A stretch of 64,000 nucleotides of DNA from CAJBVW01 sp964457335 (lineage in GTDB: Bacteria > Myxococcota_A > UBA796 > SXON01): positions 1 through 64,000 of the forward strand of contig CAYWGD010000004.1 of assembly GCA_964457335.1 (NCBI GenBank). The letters run 5' to 3'. Positions 26,991-35,323 of the stretch are shown piece by piece (within the stretch, counting starts at the first letter, position 1; the number at the start of each line of letters is the position of its first letter). The translations under genes and the position numbers were made by a program. Under the pieces are notes generated by a model that worked only from the letters and a program-made list of their open reading frames with translations, did no database searches and was not told the origin of the DNA.

Positions 26991-28208
26991 CTACCGCCGC
27001 TTTCCGCCGGGCCCCTTGGCGCCGCCGGGCCCCTTGCCGCCCGGGCCCTGGGGGCGCCCCTTGGGCGCGGGGTAGGCCGCGACGGGCTTCGGCTCGACGT
27101 CCTCGGGGTACACCTCGTGCACCCGCTTCCGGAAGCTGGTGAAGGTGCCGTCGACGATGCTCGCGCGCATGGCGGCCATGAAGTTGGCGAACCAGCGCAG
27201 GTTGTGGATCGTGCACAGGGTCGCGCCGAGCACCTCCCCGACGCGGAAGAGGTGGTGCAGATACGCGCGCGTGAAGTTCTTGCAGGTGTAGCAGTCGCAC
27301 GCCGTGTCGGGCGGGAACATGTCCTTGCGCCACTTCGCGTCCGTGACGCGCATGCGCCCGACGGACGTGTAGAGCATGCCGCTGCGCGCGTGCCGGGTGG
27401 CGAGCACGCAGTCGAACATGTCCACACCGCGCGCCACGCCCTCCACGAGATCGAGGGGGCGGCCGACGCCCATCAGGTAGCGCGCGTGCGTCTTCGACAT
27501 GTGCGGCGTGGTCGCGTCGAGCACGTCGCACATGTTCTGGTGCCCCTCGCCGACGGACAGGCCGCCGATCGCGTAGCCGTCGAACCCGATCTCCTGGATC
27601 TCCTCGGCCGAGCGCTTGCGGAGGTCGGGCCAGAAGCCGCCCTGGACGATGCCGAAGAGCGACTGGTCCTCTCGGGTGTGCGCCGCCTTGCTCCGCTTCT
27701 CCCAGCGCGTCGTGCGGGCCACGCTCCGCTCGGCATACGCGCGGTCCGCGCCGAAGGGCAGGCACTCGTCGAACACCATCGCGATGTCGCTGCCGAGATC
27801 CATCTGGATCTGCATCGATCGCTCGGGCGTGAGGAACGTGCGCTTCCCGTCCACCTCGTAGGTGAACGCGACGCCCTCCTCGCTGACCTCCTTCTTGTCG
27901 AGGGAGAAGACCTGAAAGCCGCCGGAGTCCGTCAGGATCGGCAGGTCCACGGCCATGAACTTGTGGAGCCCGCCCGCCTTCTTGACCACGTCCTCCCCGG
28001 GCCGCTGCGAGAGGTGGTAGGTGTTCGCGAGGATGATCTGTGCGCCGACGTCCTTCAGATGAAGTGGTGACACCGTGCGGATCGCCGCCTGGGTCCCCAC
28101 GGGCATGAAGATCGGTGTCGTCACGACGGCCCGCCGCAGCTGCAGGCGGCCTGCGCGCGCGCCGCTCGCGTCCTCGTGCTCCAGCGTCCAGGGGGCCGGG
28201 CAGGTCAT
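26991..28208 (-). CDS. tgt: Queuine tRNA-ribosyltransferase (tRNA-guanine transglycosylase)
   Basis: 405 residues from the ATG at 28208, with GGAGGAG 4 nt upstream. It exchanges guanine-34 of GUN-anticodon tRNAs for preQ1. The substrate-binding motif LTDSGGFQVFSL, catalytic Asp in GVDMFDCVLATR, FGIVQGG, and zinc site CDCYTCKNFTRAYLHHLFR (CxCxxC...H) are all present. The C-terminal 30 residues are a Pro/Gly/Lys-rich tail (GPGGKGPGGAKGPGGKRR) absent from most homologues, possibly an RNA-binding extension. Other queuosine genes are not in the window. Confidence 0.96.
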   Translation of the reverse strand: MTCPAPWTLEHEDASGARAGRLQLRRAVVTTPIFMPVGTQAAIRTVSPLHLKDVGAQIILANTYHLSQRPGEDVVKKAGGLHKFMAVDLPILTDSGGFQVFSLDKKEVSEEGVAFTYEVDGKRTFLTPERSMQIQMDLGSDIAMVFDECLPFGADRAYAERSVARTTRWEKRSKAAHTREDQSLFGIVQGGFWPDLRKRSAEEIQEIGFDGYAIGGLSVGEGHQNMCDVLDATTPHMSKTHARYLMGVGRPLDLVEGVARGVDMFDCVLATRHARSGMLYTSVGRMRVTDAKWRKDMFPPDTACDCYTCKNFTRAYLHHLFRVGEVLGATLCTIHNLRWFANFMAAMRASIVDGTFTSFRKRVHEVYPEDVEPKPVAAYPAPKGRPQGPGGKGPGGAKGPGGKRR

Positions 28209-28357
28209 CGTCTCCTCCGGCCGCATTCCTACCGCGATAGGCCACTCCCGCGCACTCTCGTCGGGGCGCCCCAGGGAGTATTTGCGTTCGCTGTTGACCA
28301 CGATCTACACTCGCACCCTCTCGCCCGGCCCCCCCCACCGGTAAGGACCCTCCCCGC

Positions 28358-29905
28358 ATGGCAAGCGGCTTCCGTGCCCGCCCCCCGAGCTTCCAGCCGG
28401 GCATGAACCTCTCCGATTACTACCGGGTGGAAGGCCTGATCCGGCTGGCCGAGGGCCGGATGTTCTACCTCGTGGACGACCATCGCCCGGACCGCCCGTC
28501 GCGGCGCTGCTGGGAGTGCGGAAACGAGGAGAACCCGAGCTCCGCCGAGCACTGTACCGAGTGCGGCGGCTCGTTGGCGACCCGCCAGTTCCTGCTCTCC
28601 TCGCGCTGGGAGCGAAGCGGCTTCGAGCCCTTCCTGGCGTTCTTCCACCGGCAGATCAGCCACCCGGCCATGCTCGCGCCCTGCGACGTGTTCCCCTTCC
28701 CCGAGGAGAACCCGACGCAGATCTGCTCGGTCGTGCCGTACAACAACGAGATGCTGCTGCTCGACGAGGCGGCGCCGCTGCCGATCGACCGGGTGGTGGC
28801 CTTCGCGCAGCGCGCCATCGCGCTCCTCGGGATGCTCGCGTTCAACGGCGTCCGGCTGAATTGGCTGCACCGCTCGAACTTCATGATCCGGCCCAACGGC
28901 GAGATCGTCCTGTTCGATCCCGACGTGGCCGCCGTCACCGACACGCCGCTCACCCCGGAGGAGACGCGGGCGTCGCTGATGGAGCTCGGCGAGATCCTGC
29001 GCCGCTACACCTCGGTCGAGGAGCGGAGCTGGCAGGAGTTCTTCATGGAGGCGGAGCGCGGGCTCTTCGCCACCTCCGCCGAGTTCGGCCGCGCGCTCCA
29101 GCAGGAGGCGCACCGGCACGGGCGCACGCGCTCCACCGTCCACGCCGGGATGACCGACGTGGGCCTGCAGCGCATGCTCAACGAGGACAACTGGGGCTGG
29201 GCGCGCCTGACCGAGGGCGTCGAGATCTTCGTGGTCGCGGACGGCATGGGCGGGCACGACTGCGGCGAGGTGGCGAGCCGCCTCGCCGTCGAGACGCTGA
29301 TCGCGGTCGCGCGCCAGCGGGTCGACGTGTCGCCGCGCCCCAGCGTGGACGCGATCGAGAACATCCTCGACGAGGCCTTCCAGGAGGCCAACAACACCAT
29401 CAAGGGCAACGCCGAGGCCCGCGGCAACGACATGGGCACGACGCTCGTGGCCTGCATGGTGATCGACGACCAGGTGGCGCTCTGCGCCAACGTCGGGGAC
29501 TCCCGCGGCTACCTCGTGCGCAACGACACGCTCCACCAGATCACGCGCGACCACTCGCTCGTCGCGCGGATGGTCGAGCAGAACCGCATCACCGCCGAAG
29601 AGGCGCGCAACCACCCGCACTCGAACATCCTGCTCCGCACCGTGGGGACCGAGCGGAACGTCGACATCGACATCTTCCGCGTCGAGCTCGAGCAGGGCGA
29701 CCGGTTGCTCCTCTGCTCCGACGGGCTCTGGGGCGAGGTCGAGGACCAGGAGATCGAGTCGATCGTGAACCAGACCCCCGACAACCGTATCGTGTCGCGC
29801 GAGCTCATCCGCGCCGCGCACATGGGCGGGGGCAAGGACAACATCACGGTCATCCTGGTCAACGTGCCCGGCACGTTCAGCGAGGACGAGGTCACCTCGG
29901 CCTGA
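28358..29905 (+). CDS. Zinc ribbon - kinase-like - PP2C phosphatase fusion
   Basis: 515 residues. Residues 51-69 hold a zinc ribbon (CWEC...CTEC). Residues 80-235 look like a degenerate protein-kinase lobe: NGVRLNWLHRSNFMI stands where HRDxxxxN would be, and EIVLFDPDVAA where DFG would be, but no ATP-binding Lys or P-loop is seen. Residues 260-505 form a complete PP2C phosphatase: NEDN, VADGMGGHDCGEVAS, GTTL, NVGDSRGYLV, TRDHSL, LLCSDGLWGEV and GGGKDNITVI, with all metal-binding aspartates. It dephosphorylates Ser/Thr-phosphoproteins, and the pseudokinase may dock kinases or sense nucleotides. Cytosolic; leader about 10 nt after a TAAGGA box. Confidence 0.9.
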   Translation: MASGFRARPPSFQPGMNLSDYYRVEGLIRLAEGRMFYLVDDHRPDRPSRRCWECGNEENPSSAEHCTECGGSLATRQFLLSSRWERSGFEPFLAFFHRQISHPAMLAPCDVFPFPEENPTQICSVVPYNNEMLLLDEAAPLPIDRVVAFAQRAIALLGMLAFNGVRLNWLHRSNFMIRPNGEIVLFDPDVAAVTDTPLTPEETRASLMELGEILRRYTSVEERSWQEFFMEAERGLFATSAEFGRALQQEAHRHGRTRSTVHAGMTDVGLQRMLNEDNWGWARLTEGVEIFVVADGMGGHDCGEVASRLAVETLIAVARQRVDVSPRPSVDAIENILDEAFQEANNTIKGNAEARGNDMGTTLVACMVIDDQVALCANVGDSRGYLVRNDTLHQITRDHSLVARMVEQNRITAEEARNHPHSNILLRTVGTERNVDIDIFRVELEQGDRLLLCSDGLWGEVEDQEIESIVNQTPDNRIVSRELIRAAHMGGGKDNITVILVNVPGTFSEDEVTSA

Positions 29906-29916
29906 CCGAGCGCCGC

Positions 29917-29934
29917 GCGGGGATCATTCCCCGC
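29917..29934. terminator. Bidirectional hairpin between convergent genes
   Basis: GCGGGGA, TCAT loop, TCCCCGC, with partially paired flanks. It lies between the PP2C gene and the thioredoxin-like gene. No T-run. Confidence 0.5.
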
Positions 29935-29949
29935 GGCGCCGCTGCGCGC

Positions 29950-30501
29950 TCACTCCGCGAGGAACGGCGTGATCACGGCCTCGAGGCTCGTCTCCAGCGC
30001 GTCGGTCGGGGCGCCGACCGCGTCGATGTCGCCCGCCGCGTCGACCACGACCGTGAGCGGGAAGCGCTGCACGCCGTAGCGATCGGCCACGACGCGGTGC
30101 GCGTCCCGCAGCACGGGGAAGTCGAGCCGCTGCGACTCGACCCACTCGGAGAGCGCGGCGAGCTCGCCGTCGTCGACCACGATGGCGAGGAAGCGCGCGC
30201 CGCGCGTGGCGTAGCGCTTGTGGAGCCGGTTGATGGCCTGGAGGTGCGCCTCGCCGCCCTGCCGGGTCACGAACTGCAGGACGACCACGCGCGCCGGGAA
30301 GCCCGGCAGCACGCCGGTGAAGTCCGAGAGCGCGACGTGCGGGCGCGAGACGGCGCGGAGCGCGGCATCCTCGTTGACGGCGGGCAGGGAGAACAGGAGC
30401 GCCGGATCCCCGGGCTTCACGTTCGGCGCCGGCAGGAGCGCCGGGGCGGCGTGCGCGGTGGAGAGGACGGACGCGGCGAGGAGCGTGGCGAGCAGGCGCA
30501 T
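29950..30501 (-). CDS. Periplasmic thioredoxin-fold protein without redox cysteines
   Basis: 183 residues with a signal peptide (MRLLATLLAASVLSTAHA). The AhpC/TSA-TlpA-like fold is recognisable: VVLQFVTRQGGEAHLQAINRLHKRYATRGARFLAIVVDD, FPVLRDAHRVVADRYGVQRFPLTVVVDAAGDID with the cis-Pro. The position of the CxxC motif reads VTRQGGEAH, and the mature protein has no cysteine at all. It can therefore not do thiol chemistry; a binding or chaperone role is more likely. Convergent with the PP2C gene. Confidence 0.83.
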   Translation of the reverse strand: MRLLATLLAASVLSTAHAAPALLPAPNVKPGDPALLFSLPAVNEDAALRAVSRPHVALSDFTGVLPGFPARVVVLQFVTRQGGEAHLQAINRLHKRYATRGARFLAIVVDDGELAALSEWVESQRLDFPVLRDAHRVVADRYGVQRFPLTVVVDAAGDIDAVGAPTDALETSLEAVITPFLAE

Positions 30502-30617
30502 TTCGGATCGGTAACCGGAAACGTACGGGCCCGGCGTGGCCGCGGTGGGGCGAGAACGGCCGTCGTAAGCCTCGGGCGCGGCCGCGGGGGCGCGGGCCCG
30601 CCGGATAGAAGACGCCG

Positions 30618-31820
30618 ATGATCCCCGACGGGCTCCGTGACCTCTTCCGCGCGTGCGCCGACGCCGGCGGGCGCGCGCTCCTCGTCGGCGGCACGGTGCG
30701 CGACGCGCTGCTCGGCAGCCCGGGCAAGGACCTGGACATCGAGGTTCACGGGCTCGAGCTCGACCAGGTGGTGGCGATCCTCCGCCGCTTCGGGCACGTG
30801 AACGAGGTGGGGCGGGCCTTCGGCGTGCTCAAGCTCCGGTGGGACGGGATCGAGCTCGACGTGAGCCTGCCGCGCCGGGACGCGCGCGAGGGCACCGGCC
30901 ACAAGGGCATCCGCGCCACGTCCGACCCGGGCCTCGGGGTCGTGGAGGCCGCGCGCAGGCGCGACCTGACCATCAACGCGATCGCGTGGGACCCGCTCAC
31001 CGGCGCGTTCGAGGACCCCTTCGGCGGCCGCGCGGACCTCGCGCAGGGCATCCTCCGCGCGGTCGACCCGCGCACCTTCGGCGAGGACCCGCTCCGCGCG
31101 CTGCGCGTCGTCCAGTTCGCGGCGCGCTTCGGCTTCTCCGTCGACCCGGCGCTCGAGGCGTTGTGCGCGGAGATGCCGCTGCACGAGCTCCCCGCCGAGC
31201 GCATCCGGGGGGAGGTCGAGAAGCTCCTCCTGAAGGGCCGGAACCTCGCCCACGGCTGGGGGCTCGCCCGGCGGACGGGGCAGTGGCGCAAGGTGATCCC
31301 GGAGTGGGACCGCGCGTGCCCCCCCGACCTCGATCGGATCGCGCGCGTGCCCGTGTCCGACCCGAACCGCCGCCTCGCGCTCCTGTACGCGGCGGCCTGC
31401 GCCGACTGCGGCGTCGAGGCCGTCACCTCGGTCCTCGACCGGCTGCGCGTGTTTCGTGTGGGCGGCTACCCCGTCCGGCGCGTCGTGCTCTCGCTCGTGG
31501 CGCGGCGGCCGGCCGCGGCGGGCCCGCTCGACGATCGGCTCGTGCGGCGGCTCGGCGAGGAGGGCGAGCTGGACCTGCTCGCGGCGCTGACGGGGAACGA
31601 CGCCCTGCTCCCTGCGGCCGAGCGGCTGGGCGTGCGCGATGCGCCCCTGCCCGTGCTGCTCTCCGGGGCGGCCCTCGCGGCCCTCGGCGTCCATCCGGGC
31701 CCCGAGATGGGGCGGGTGTTGGCTTCATTGCGGGAGCTCCAGCTGGATGGCGTGGTCGCGACCCCCGAGGAAGCTCGCATCGAGGTGTCTCGTTTGTTGG
31801 AAGCTGGCCGCAGCCCGTGA
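30618..31820 (+). CDS. cca: CCA-adding tRNA nucleotidyltransferase (class II)
   Basis: 400 residues. It adds or repairs the 3' CCA of tRNA using CTP and ATP. Head domain motifs: LLVGGTVRDALLG, metal-binding DLDIEV, LELDVSLPR, ARRRDLTINAIAWDPLTGAFEDPFGG, and EDPLRALRVVQFAARFGF. The neck, body and tail regions are shorter and more diverged, and no HD domain is visible. A poly(A) polymerase specificity cannot be excluded from sequence alone. A TAGAAG box lies 6 nt before the ATG. Confidence 0.87.
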   Translation: MIPDGLRDLFRACADAGGRALLVGGTVRDALLGSPGKDLDIEVHGLELDQVVAILRRFGHVNEVGRAFGVLKLRWDGIELDVSLPRRDAREGTGHKGIRATSDPGLGVVEAARRRDLTINAIAWDPLTGAFEDPFGGRADLAQGILRAVDPRTFGEDPLRALRVVQFAARFGFSVDPALEALCAEMPLHELPAERIRGEVEKLLLKGRNLAHGWGLARRTGQWRKVIPEWDRACPPDLDRIARVPVSDPNRRLALLYAAACADCGVEAVTSVLDRLRVFRVGGYPVRRVVLSLVARRPAAAGPLDDRLVRRLGEEGELDLLAALTGNDALLPAAERLGVRDAPLPVLLSGAALAALGVHPGPEMGRVLASLRELQLDGVVATPEEARIEVSRLLEAGRSP

Positions 31821-31833
31821 CATCATGCCCGCG

Positions 31834-33408
31834 ATGAACACCCTCCCCCGCCTCACCGTGCTCGCGCTCCTGGCGATCGCGGGCCCGAGCCTCGCCGCGC
31901 CTTCCGCGACCGCGCCCCCCACCGCCCCGACCCCGGCGGCGCCCCCCACGGGACCCGCGACCGCCGTCACGACCGAGGCCGCGCCGTCGCCCAACCAGGC
32001 CAAGGCGAAGAACGGCCTCGTGATCTCCGCCGACCTGCGAGAGGACTACGTCGCGGGCTTCCCGATGCTCGTGACGCTCACCGTGCGCAACGAGGGCACC
32101 GGTCCGCTCACGTTCCCCGACCTCGCGGCGCGCCCCCACCTCGTCCGCTTCACGATGAAGAAGGACACGTACAAGTGGGAGCGCTTCACCACGCCTCCGG
32201 CCGCCGACGCGCCGACGGAGTGGACGATCGCGCCGCGCGCGCAGCGGCAGGTCACGCTCGAGATCCCCTCCTCCGGCGGGCTCGATCCCGGCGACTGGGA
32301 GCTCGGCCTGACGGTGAAGGATCCCGCCGGGGACGTGGCGCTCGCCAACCGGAAGGTCCGCCTCGCCGTCGCGAAGCCGGTCGGCGGCGCCTACGCCTAC
32401 GAGGCGACGATCCAGCAGACCATCGGGGCGATGATCCCGTGGGTCCAGGAGGTCCGGGGCGGCTTCGACCTCTACATGCTCCAGCTCGCGCCGAAGGGCT
32501 CGACGCGCGCCCTGGGGCTCTTCCACCTCGCCCGCCTGCCCGCCAAGGCCGACCCCGTGCTCACCCGGGCGCGCGCGCCCGACGCCTCCTCCCGCTACCT
32601 CTACTGGTTGTCGGGGCCGCAGAGCCTCACGCTGGCGCGCCTGGAGGGCACCGCCCTGCGCGGGAAGCCGCGCACCGTGACGATCCCCTACCCCAAGGCC
32701 GAGCTCCTCGGGCGCGGCGTCACCGACGCGCGGGGCGGCGTCGTGGTCCCCCTCTGGGTGCCGGACCCGTCTGGCACGGGCGGCACGGTCCGCGCGCTCT
32801 GCGTGGACGACCGCGGCGGCCAGGTGCTCCGCGAGGTCACGCGCCTCCCCACGCGCCCCGCCACCGTGACCACGGCCGTCGACGCGGCGAGCAACCTCCT
32901 GATCGCGCTCGGCCACGGCGCCGCCGTGGACCTCTACCGCGTCGACCCGACGCTCCCCGCGGAGATCGGGGCTCGCGGCGCGCGCGTCGCCGCCCTGGCG
33001 GACGGGTGGACCGCGAGCGGGCTCGCCTTCGACACGCTGCCGGACCAGGGCGATCGCCCCGGTGGGCTCGCGCTCCTCTCGGTGCTCACCCGCCCCGGGA
33101 CGCCCACCGCCACCTACCGCGCGGTCTGGTCCGACCTGGCCGGGAAGGTGATCCAGGAGTCGGCGCCGCTGCCCTGGACGGCCCCCGGCGCGATCACCGC
33201 GCTCCAGCCCACGGGCTACGGCCCGTTCTACTACCTGACGACGGACACGAGCGGCGCGGTCTGGTACGGCGCGCAGGCGGCCGCTCCCCAGAAGCTCGAG
33301 GGCGCGAAGCCCGGCGTCCTCTGGCTCTCCGCCGACGCCGTGCAGATGCGGCGCATCGTGGACGGCACCGTGTTCGAGGATCGTGTCCTCGGGCCCCTGG
33401 TGAAGTAG
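31834..33408 (+). CDS. Secreted protein of unknown function with propeller-like second half
   Basis: 524 residues from the ATG at 31834 (an ATG at 31825 adds three residues). Signal peptide MNTLPRLTVLALLAIAGPSLA, then a Pro/Ala/Thr linker. Residues 50-170 form an Ig-like domain (LREDYVAGFPMLVTLTVRNEGTGPLTFPD). The rest contains repeated strand pairs reminiscent of a beta-propeller (YLYWLSGPQSLTLARLEG; LLIALGHGAAVDLYRVD; PFYYLTTDTSGAVWYG). No catalytic residues or named family recognised. It follows cca by 13 nt and is probably co-transcribed with it. Confidence 0.75.
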   Translation: MNTLPRLTVLALLAIAGPSLAAPSATAPPTAPTPAAPPTGPATAVTTEAAPSPNQAKAKNGLVISADLREDYVAGFPMLVTLTVRNEGTGPLTFPDLAARPHLVRFTMKKDTYKWERFTTPPAADAPTEWTIAPRAQRQVTLEIPSSGGLDPGDWELGLTVKDPAGDVALANRKVRLAVAKPVGGAYAYEATIQQTIGAMIPWVQEVRGGFDLYMLQLAPKGSTRALGLFHLARLPAKADPVLTRARAPDASSRYLYWLSGPQSLTLARLEGTALRGKPRTVTIPYPKAELLGRGVTDARGGVVVPLWVPDPSGTGGTVRALCVDDRGGQVLREVTRLPTRPATVTTAVDAASNLLIALGHGAAVDLYRVDPTLPAEIGARGARVAALADGWTASGLAFDTLPDQGDRPGGLALLSVLTRPGTPTATYRAVWSDLAGKVIQESAPLPWTAPGAITALQPTGYGPFYYLTTDTSGAVWYGAQAAAPQKLEGAKPGVLWLSADAVQMRRIVDGTVFEDRVLGPLVK

Positions 33409-33452
33409 GGGCGGGGCTCGGTCCGTCGGACGAGGGGCCCCAGGACGACGAA

Positions 33453-33473
33453 GGCCCGGCGTGAAGCCGGGCC
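33453..33473. terminator. Strong hairpin between convergent genes
   Basis: GGCCCGGC, GTGAA loop, GCCGGGCC: a perfect 8-bp G/C stem. It lies between the stops at 33408 (+) and 33495 (-). No T-run. Confidence 0.6.
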
Positions 33474-33494
33474 CTCGATCCGCTCCGCGCGGGG

Positions 33495-34439
33495 CTACTC
33501 GACGATCGCGTCGTCGAGCTCCTGGCAGCCCTCGCCGGGGTTGTCCTTGCACCAGGTGTTGACCTTGCCCTTGCCCCCGCAGATGGCGGCCTCGAGGTCG
33601 GGCACCCACCACTTGTCCTCAGGGAGCTCGCCGTCGGGGTCGGCGTTCTGGACCTCGTTCGGGACGGCGCACTCGGTCGGGCCGGTGCTGATGCCGCCGT
33701 CCTCGTTGGTCCAGGGCACACCGGGGATCGGGCTGCCGTCGGGCGCCGTCTTGTCCTGGCACGGCCCGTCGTACACGATCACGCCGTAGTTCAGGATGCT
33801 GTCGTCGATGGGGAGCGCGAAGGTCTCGAGCACCGCGGTGTACATGACGCCGGGGCGCAGGGACGTGTCGATCTCGCAGTACTCGACCGTGGCGCGCCCG
33901 GCGTGGGCCGGATCGCCGAAGTAGCCGACCTGCACGCACTCGTTGAACTCGAGCTCGTGATCGATGCCCGAGGGGTCGGTGTAGACCGCCTCGAAGTCGC
34001 CGATCTCCTTGCCGGGGGAGCCGGTGTAGTACGCGGACAGGCCGACCGCGAGGTCGATGTCGCCGTCGTCCTGGTAGATGTCCTTGTACTTGTACTTGAC
34101 CGTGGTCGACTGGGTCGAGATCTCCTGGTTCCAGAAGATGGACTCGGGGTCGACGACGATGCACACGTCCCCGCCCGTCCCCATGAACTGGAACGTGGCC
34201 CCGCCGAACACGCCGGGGTTCTCGCCCGCGCCGAGGCGACCGAAGTACACGGACTCGGGCACCCCGGTGATGTCCTCCTGGGCGGCGACGAGCCCGGCGT
34301 AGTCGATCGGCGTGAGCACGCCGATGTCGAAGACGAACGGCGCGTCGGAGACCCTCGGCCGGAACTGGTCGCGGATGTTGGAGCAGCCGGCGACGAGCGC
34401 CGCGAGCGACAGAAGGATGAGCTGGTTGGAACGCATCAC
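33495..34439 (-). CDS. Lipoprotein encoded with a TonB-dependent receptor (2 of 2)
   Basis: 314 residues. Signal MMRSNQLILLSLAALVAGCSN with a lipobox Cys at residue 19. A beta-rich acidic body has paired cysteines (VCIVV, ECVQV, YCEID, PCQDK, ECAVP, ICGGKGKVNTWCKDNPGEGCQEL). No family recognised. The start overlaps the stop of the preceding lipoprotein gene, so it is the last gene of a three-gene operon with the receptor at 35324. It probably works at the cell surface with that receptor, as a ligand-capture subunit or accessory. Confidence 0.8.
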   Translation of the reverse strand: MMRSNQLILLSLAALVAGCSNIRDQFRPRVSDAPFVFDIGVLTPIDYAGLVAAQEDITGVPESVYFGRLGAGENPGVFGGATFQFMGTGGDVCIVVDPESIFWNQEISTQSTTVKYKYKDIYQDDGDIDLAVGLSAYYTGSPGKEIGDFEAVYTDPSGIDHELEFNECVQVGYFGDPAHAGRATVEYCEIDTSLRPGVMYTAVLETFALPIDDSILNYGVIVYDGPCQDKTAPDGSPIPGVPWTNEDGGISTGPTECAVPNEVQNADPDGELPEDKWWVPDLEAAICGGKGKVNTWCKDNPGEGCQELDDAIVE

Positions 34440-35314
34440 TCCCCGTCCTCCACGCCAAAGCCGAAGTCGAGCCGGACCACGGGGTTCGTCGGCACCATCT
34501 CGCCGCTCTCGTCCTCGACGAGCGTGACGACCGCCTCCTCCGTGTCCTGTGCGATCCAGTCACCGTCGAAGACGTACTGGCTCGGGGTGTTGAGGGCGTC
34601 GTAGTACGCGCGCCCCTCGTAGTAGTCCTCGTCGTACTCGACCTGGTTGCGGCCGCTGTTCGGGTCGCAGGTCGAGAACCCGCCGTTGTTGGAGGAGTTC
34701 GCGAGGTCGATGGTGGGGGCGTCCATCCAGCCCCACAACTTCATCCCGTCCACGAACACCGTGTGCGGCATCGTGAACGAGGCCTCGTAGTCGCCGTCGC
34801 CGTTCACCGTGAACTGGTCCGCCCCGATGAACGCCATCTCGGCGTCCGACGTGGCGTAGTAGTACTCGTAGCAGGCCTGCTGGAACGTGCTCGCGTTGTC
34901 GACGAGCGCGCCGTTGGCGTCCCGCACCGGGTTCTCCAACAGCTCGAAGTAGTCGAGGATGTCGGCGTAGTCTTCGAACCGGCCGGTCACCACCTTGCAG
35001 GCGAGCGCCTCGTAGCAGGCGAAGTCGAAGCGCCCCACGGTGGTGCCGCCGTAGGGGAAGGTGTCGCCCGGCGTGTCCGCCGTGACGATCGGCCCCATGG
35101 ACGGGTGCGGGTACCCGAAGCTCGTGCTGTCGATGCCGGAGAAGGCGCCGAGGAAGATCGGGCCCATGAGGCGCGGATCCTCCAGCGTCTCCCCGTTCGG
35201 CAGCAGGCGGGTGACCGCCGCCGCGGGGACGATGACGGTGCCGGTGATGTCCTTCTCGGGCAGCACCTCTTCGTAGGCGCAGCCGAGAGCCAGGATCAGG
35301 AGCGTGCTGACCAT
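34436..35314 (-). CDS. Lipoprotein encoded with a TonB-dependent receptor (1 of 2)
   Basis: 292 residues, MVSTLLILALGC lipobox. The mature part begins AYEEVLPEKDITGTVIVPAAAVTRLL. It is rich in Tyr, Asp and Asn, with a conserved-looking YEYYYATSDAEMAF patch and few cysteines. No family recognised. It lies 9 nt after the receptor stop and overlaps the next gene by four bases. By analogy with SusD-like or NHL lipoproteins paired with TonB receptors it may bind the transported ligand, but there is no sequence similarity to SusD. Confidence 0.78.
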   Translation of the reverse strand: MVSTLLILALGCAYEEVLPEKDITGTVIVPAAAVTRLLPNGETLEDPRLMGPIFLGAFSGIDSTSFGYPHPSMGPIVTADTPGDTFPYGGTTVGRFDFACYEALACKVVTGRFEDYADILDYFELLENPVRDANGALVDNASTFQQACYEYYYATSDAEMAFIGADQFTVNGDGDYEASFTMPHTVFVDGMKLWGWMDAPTIDLANSSNNGGFSTCDPNSGRNQVEYDEDYYEGRAYYDALNTPSQYVFDGDWIAQDTEEAVVTLVEDESGEMVPTNPVVRLDFGFGVEDGE

Positions 35315-35323
35315 GCAGTCCTC

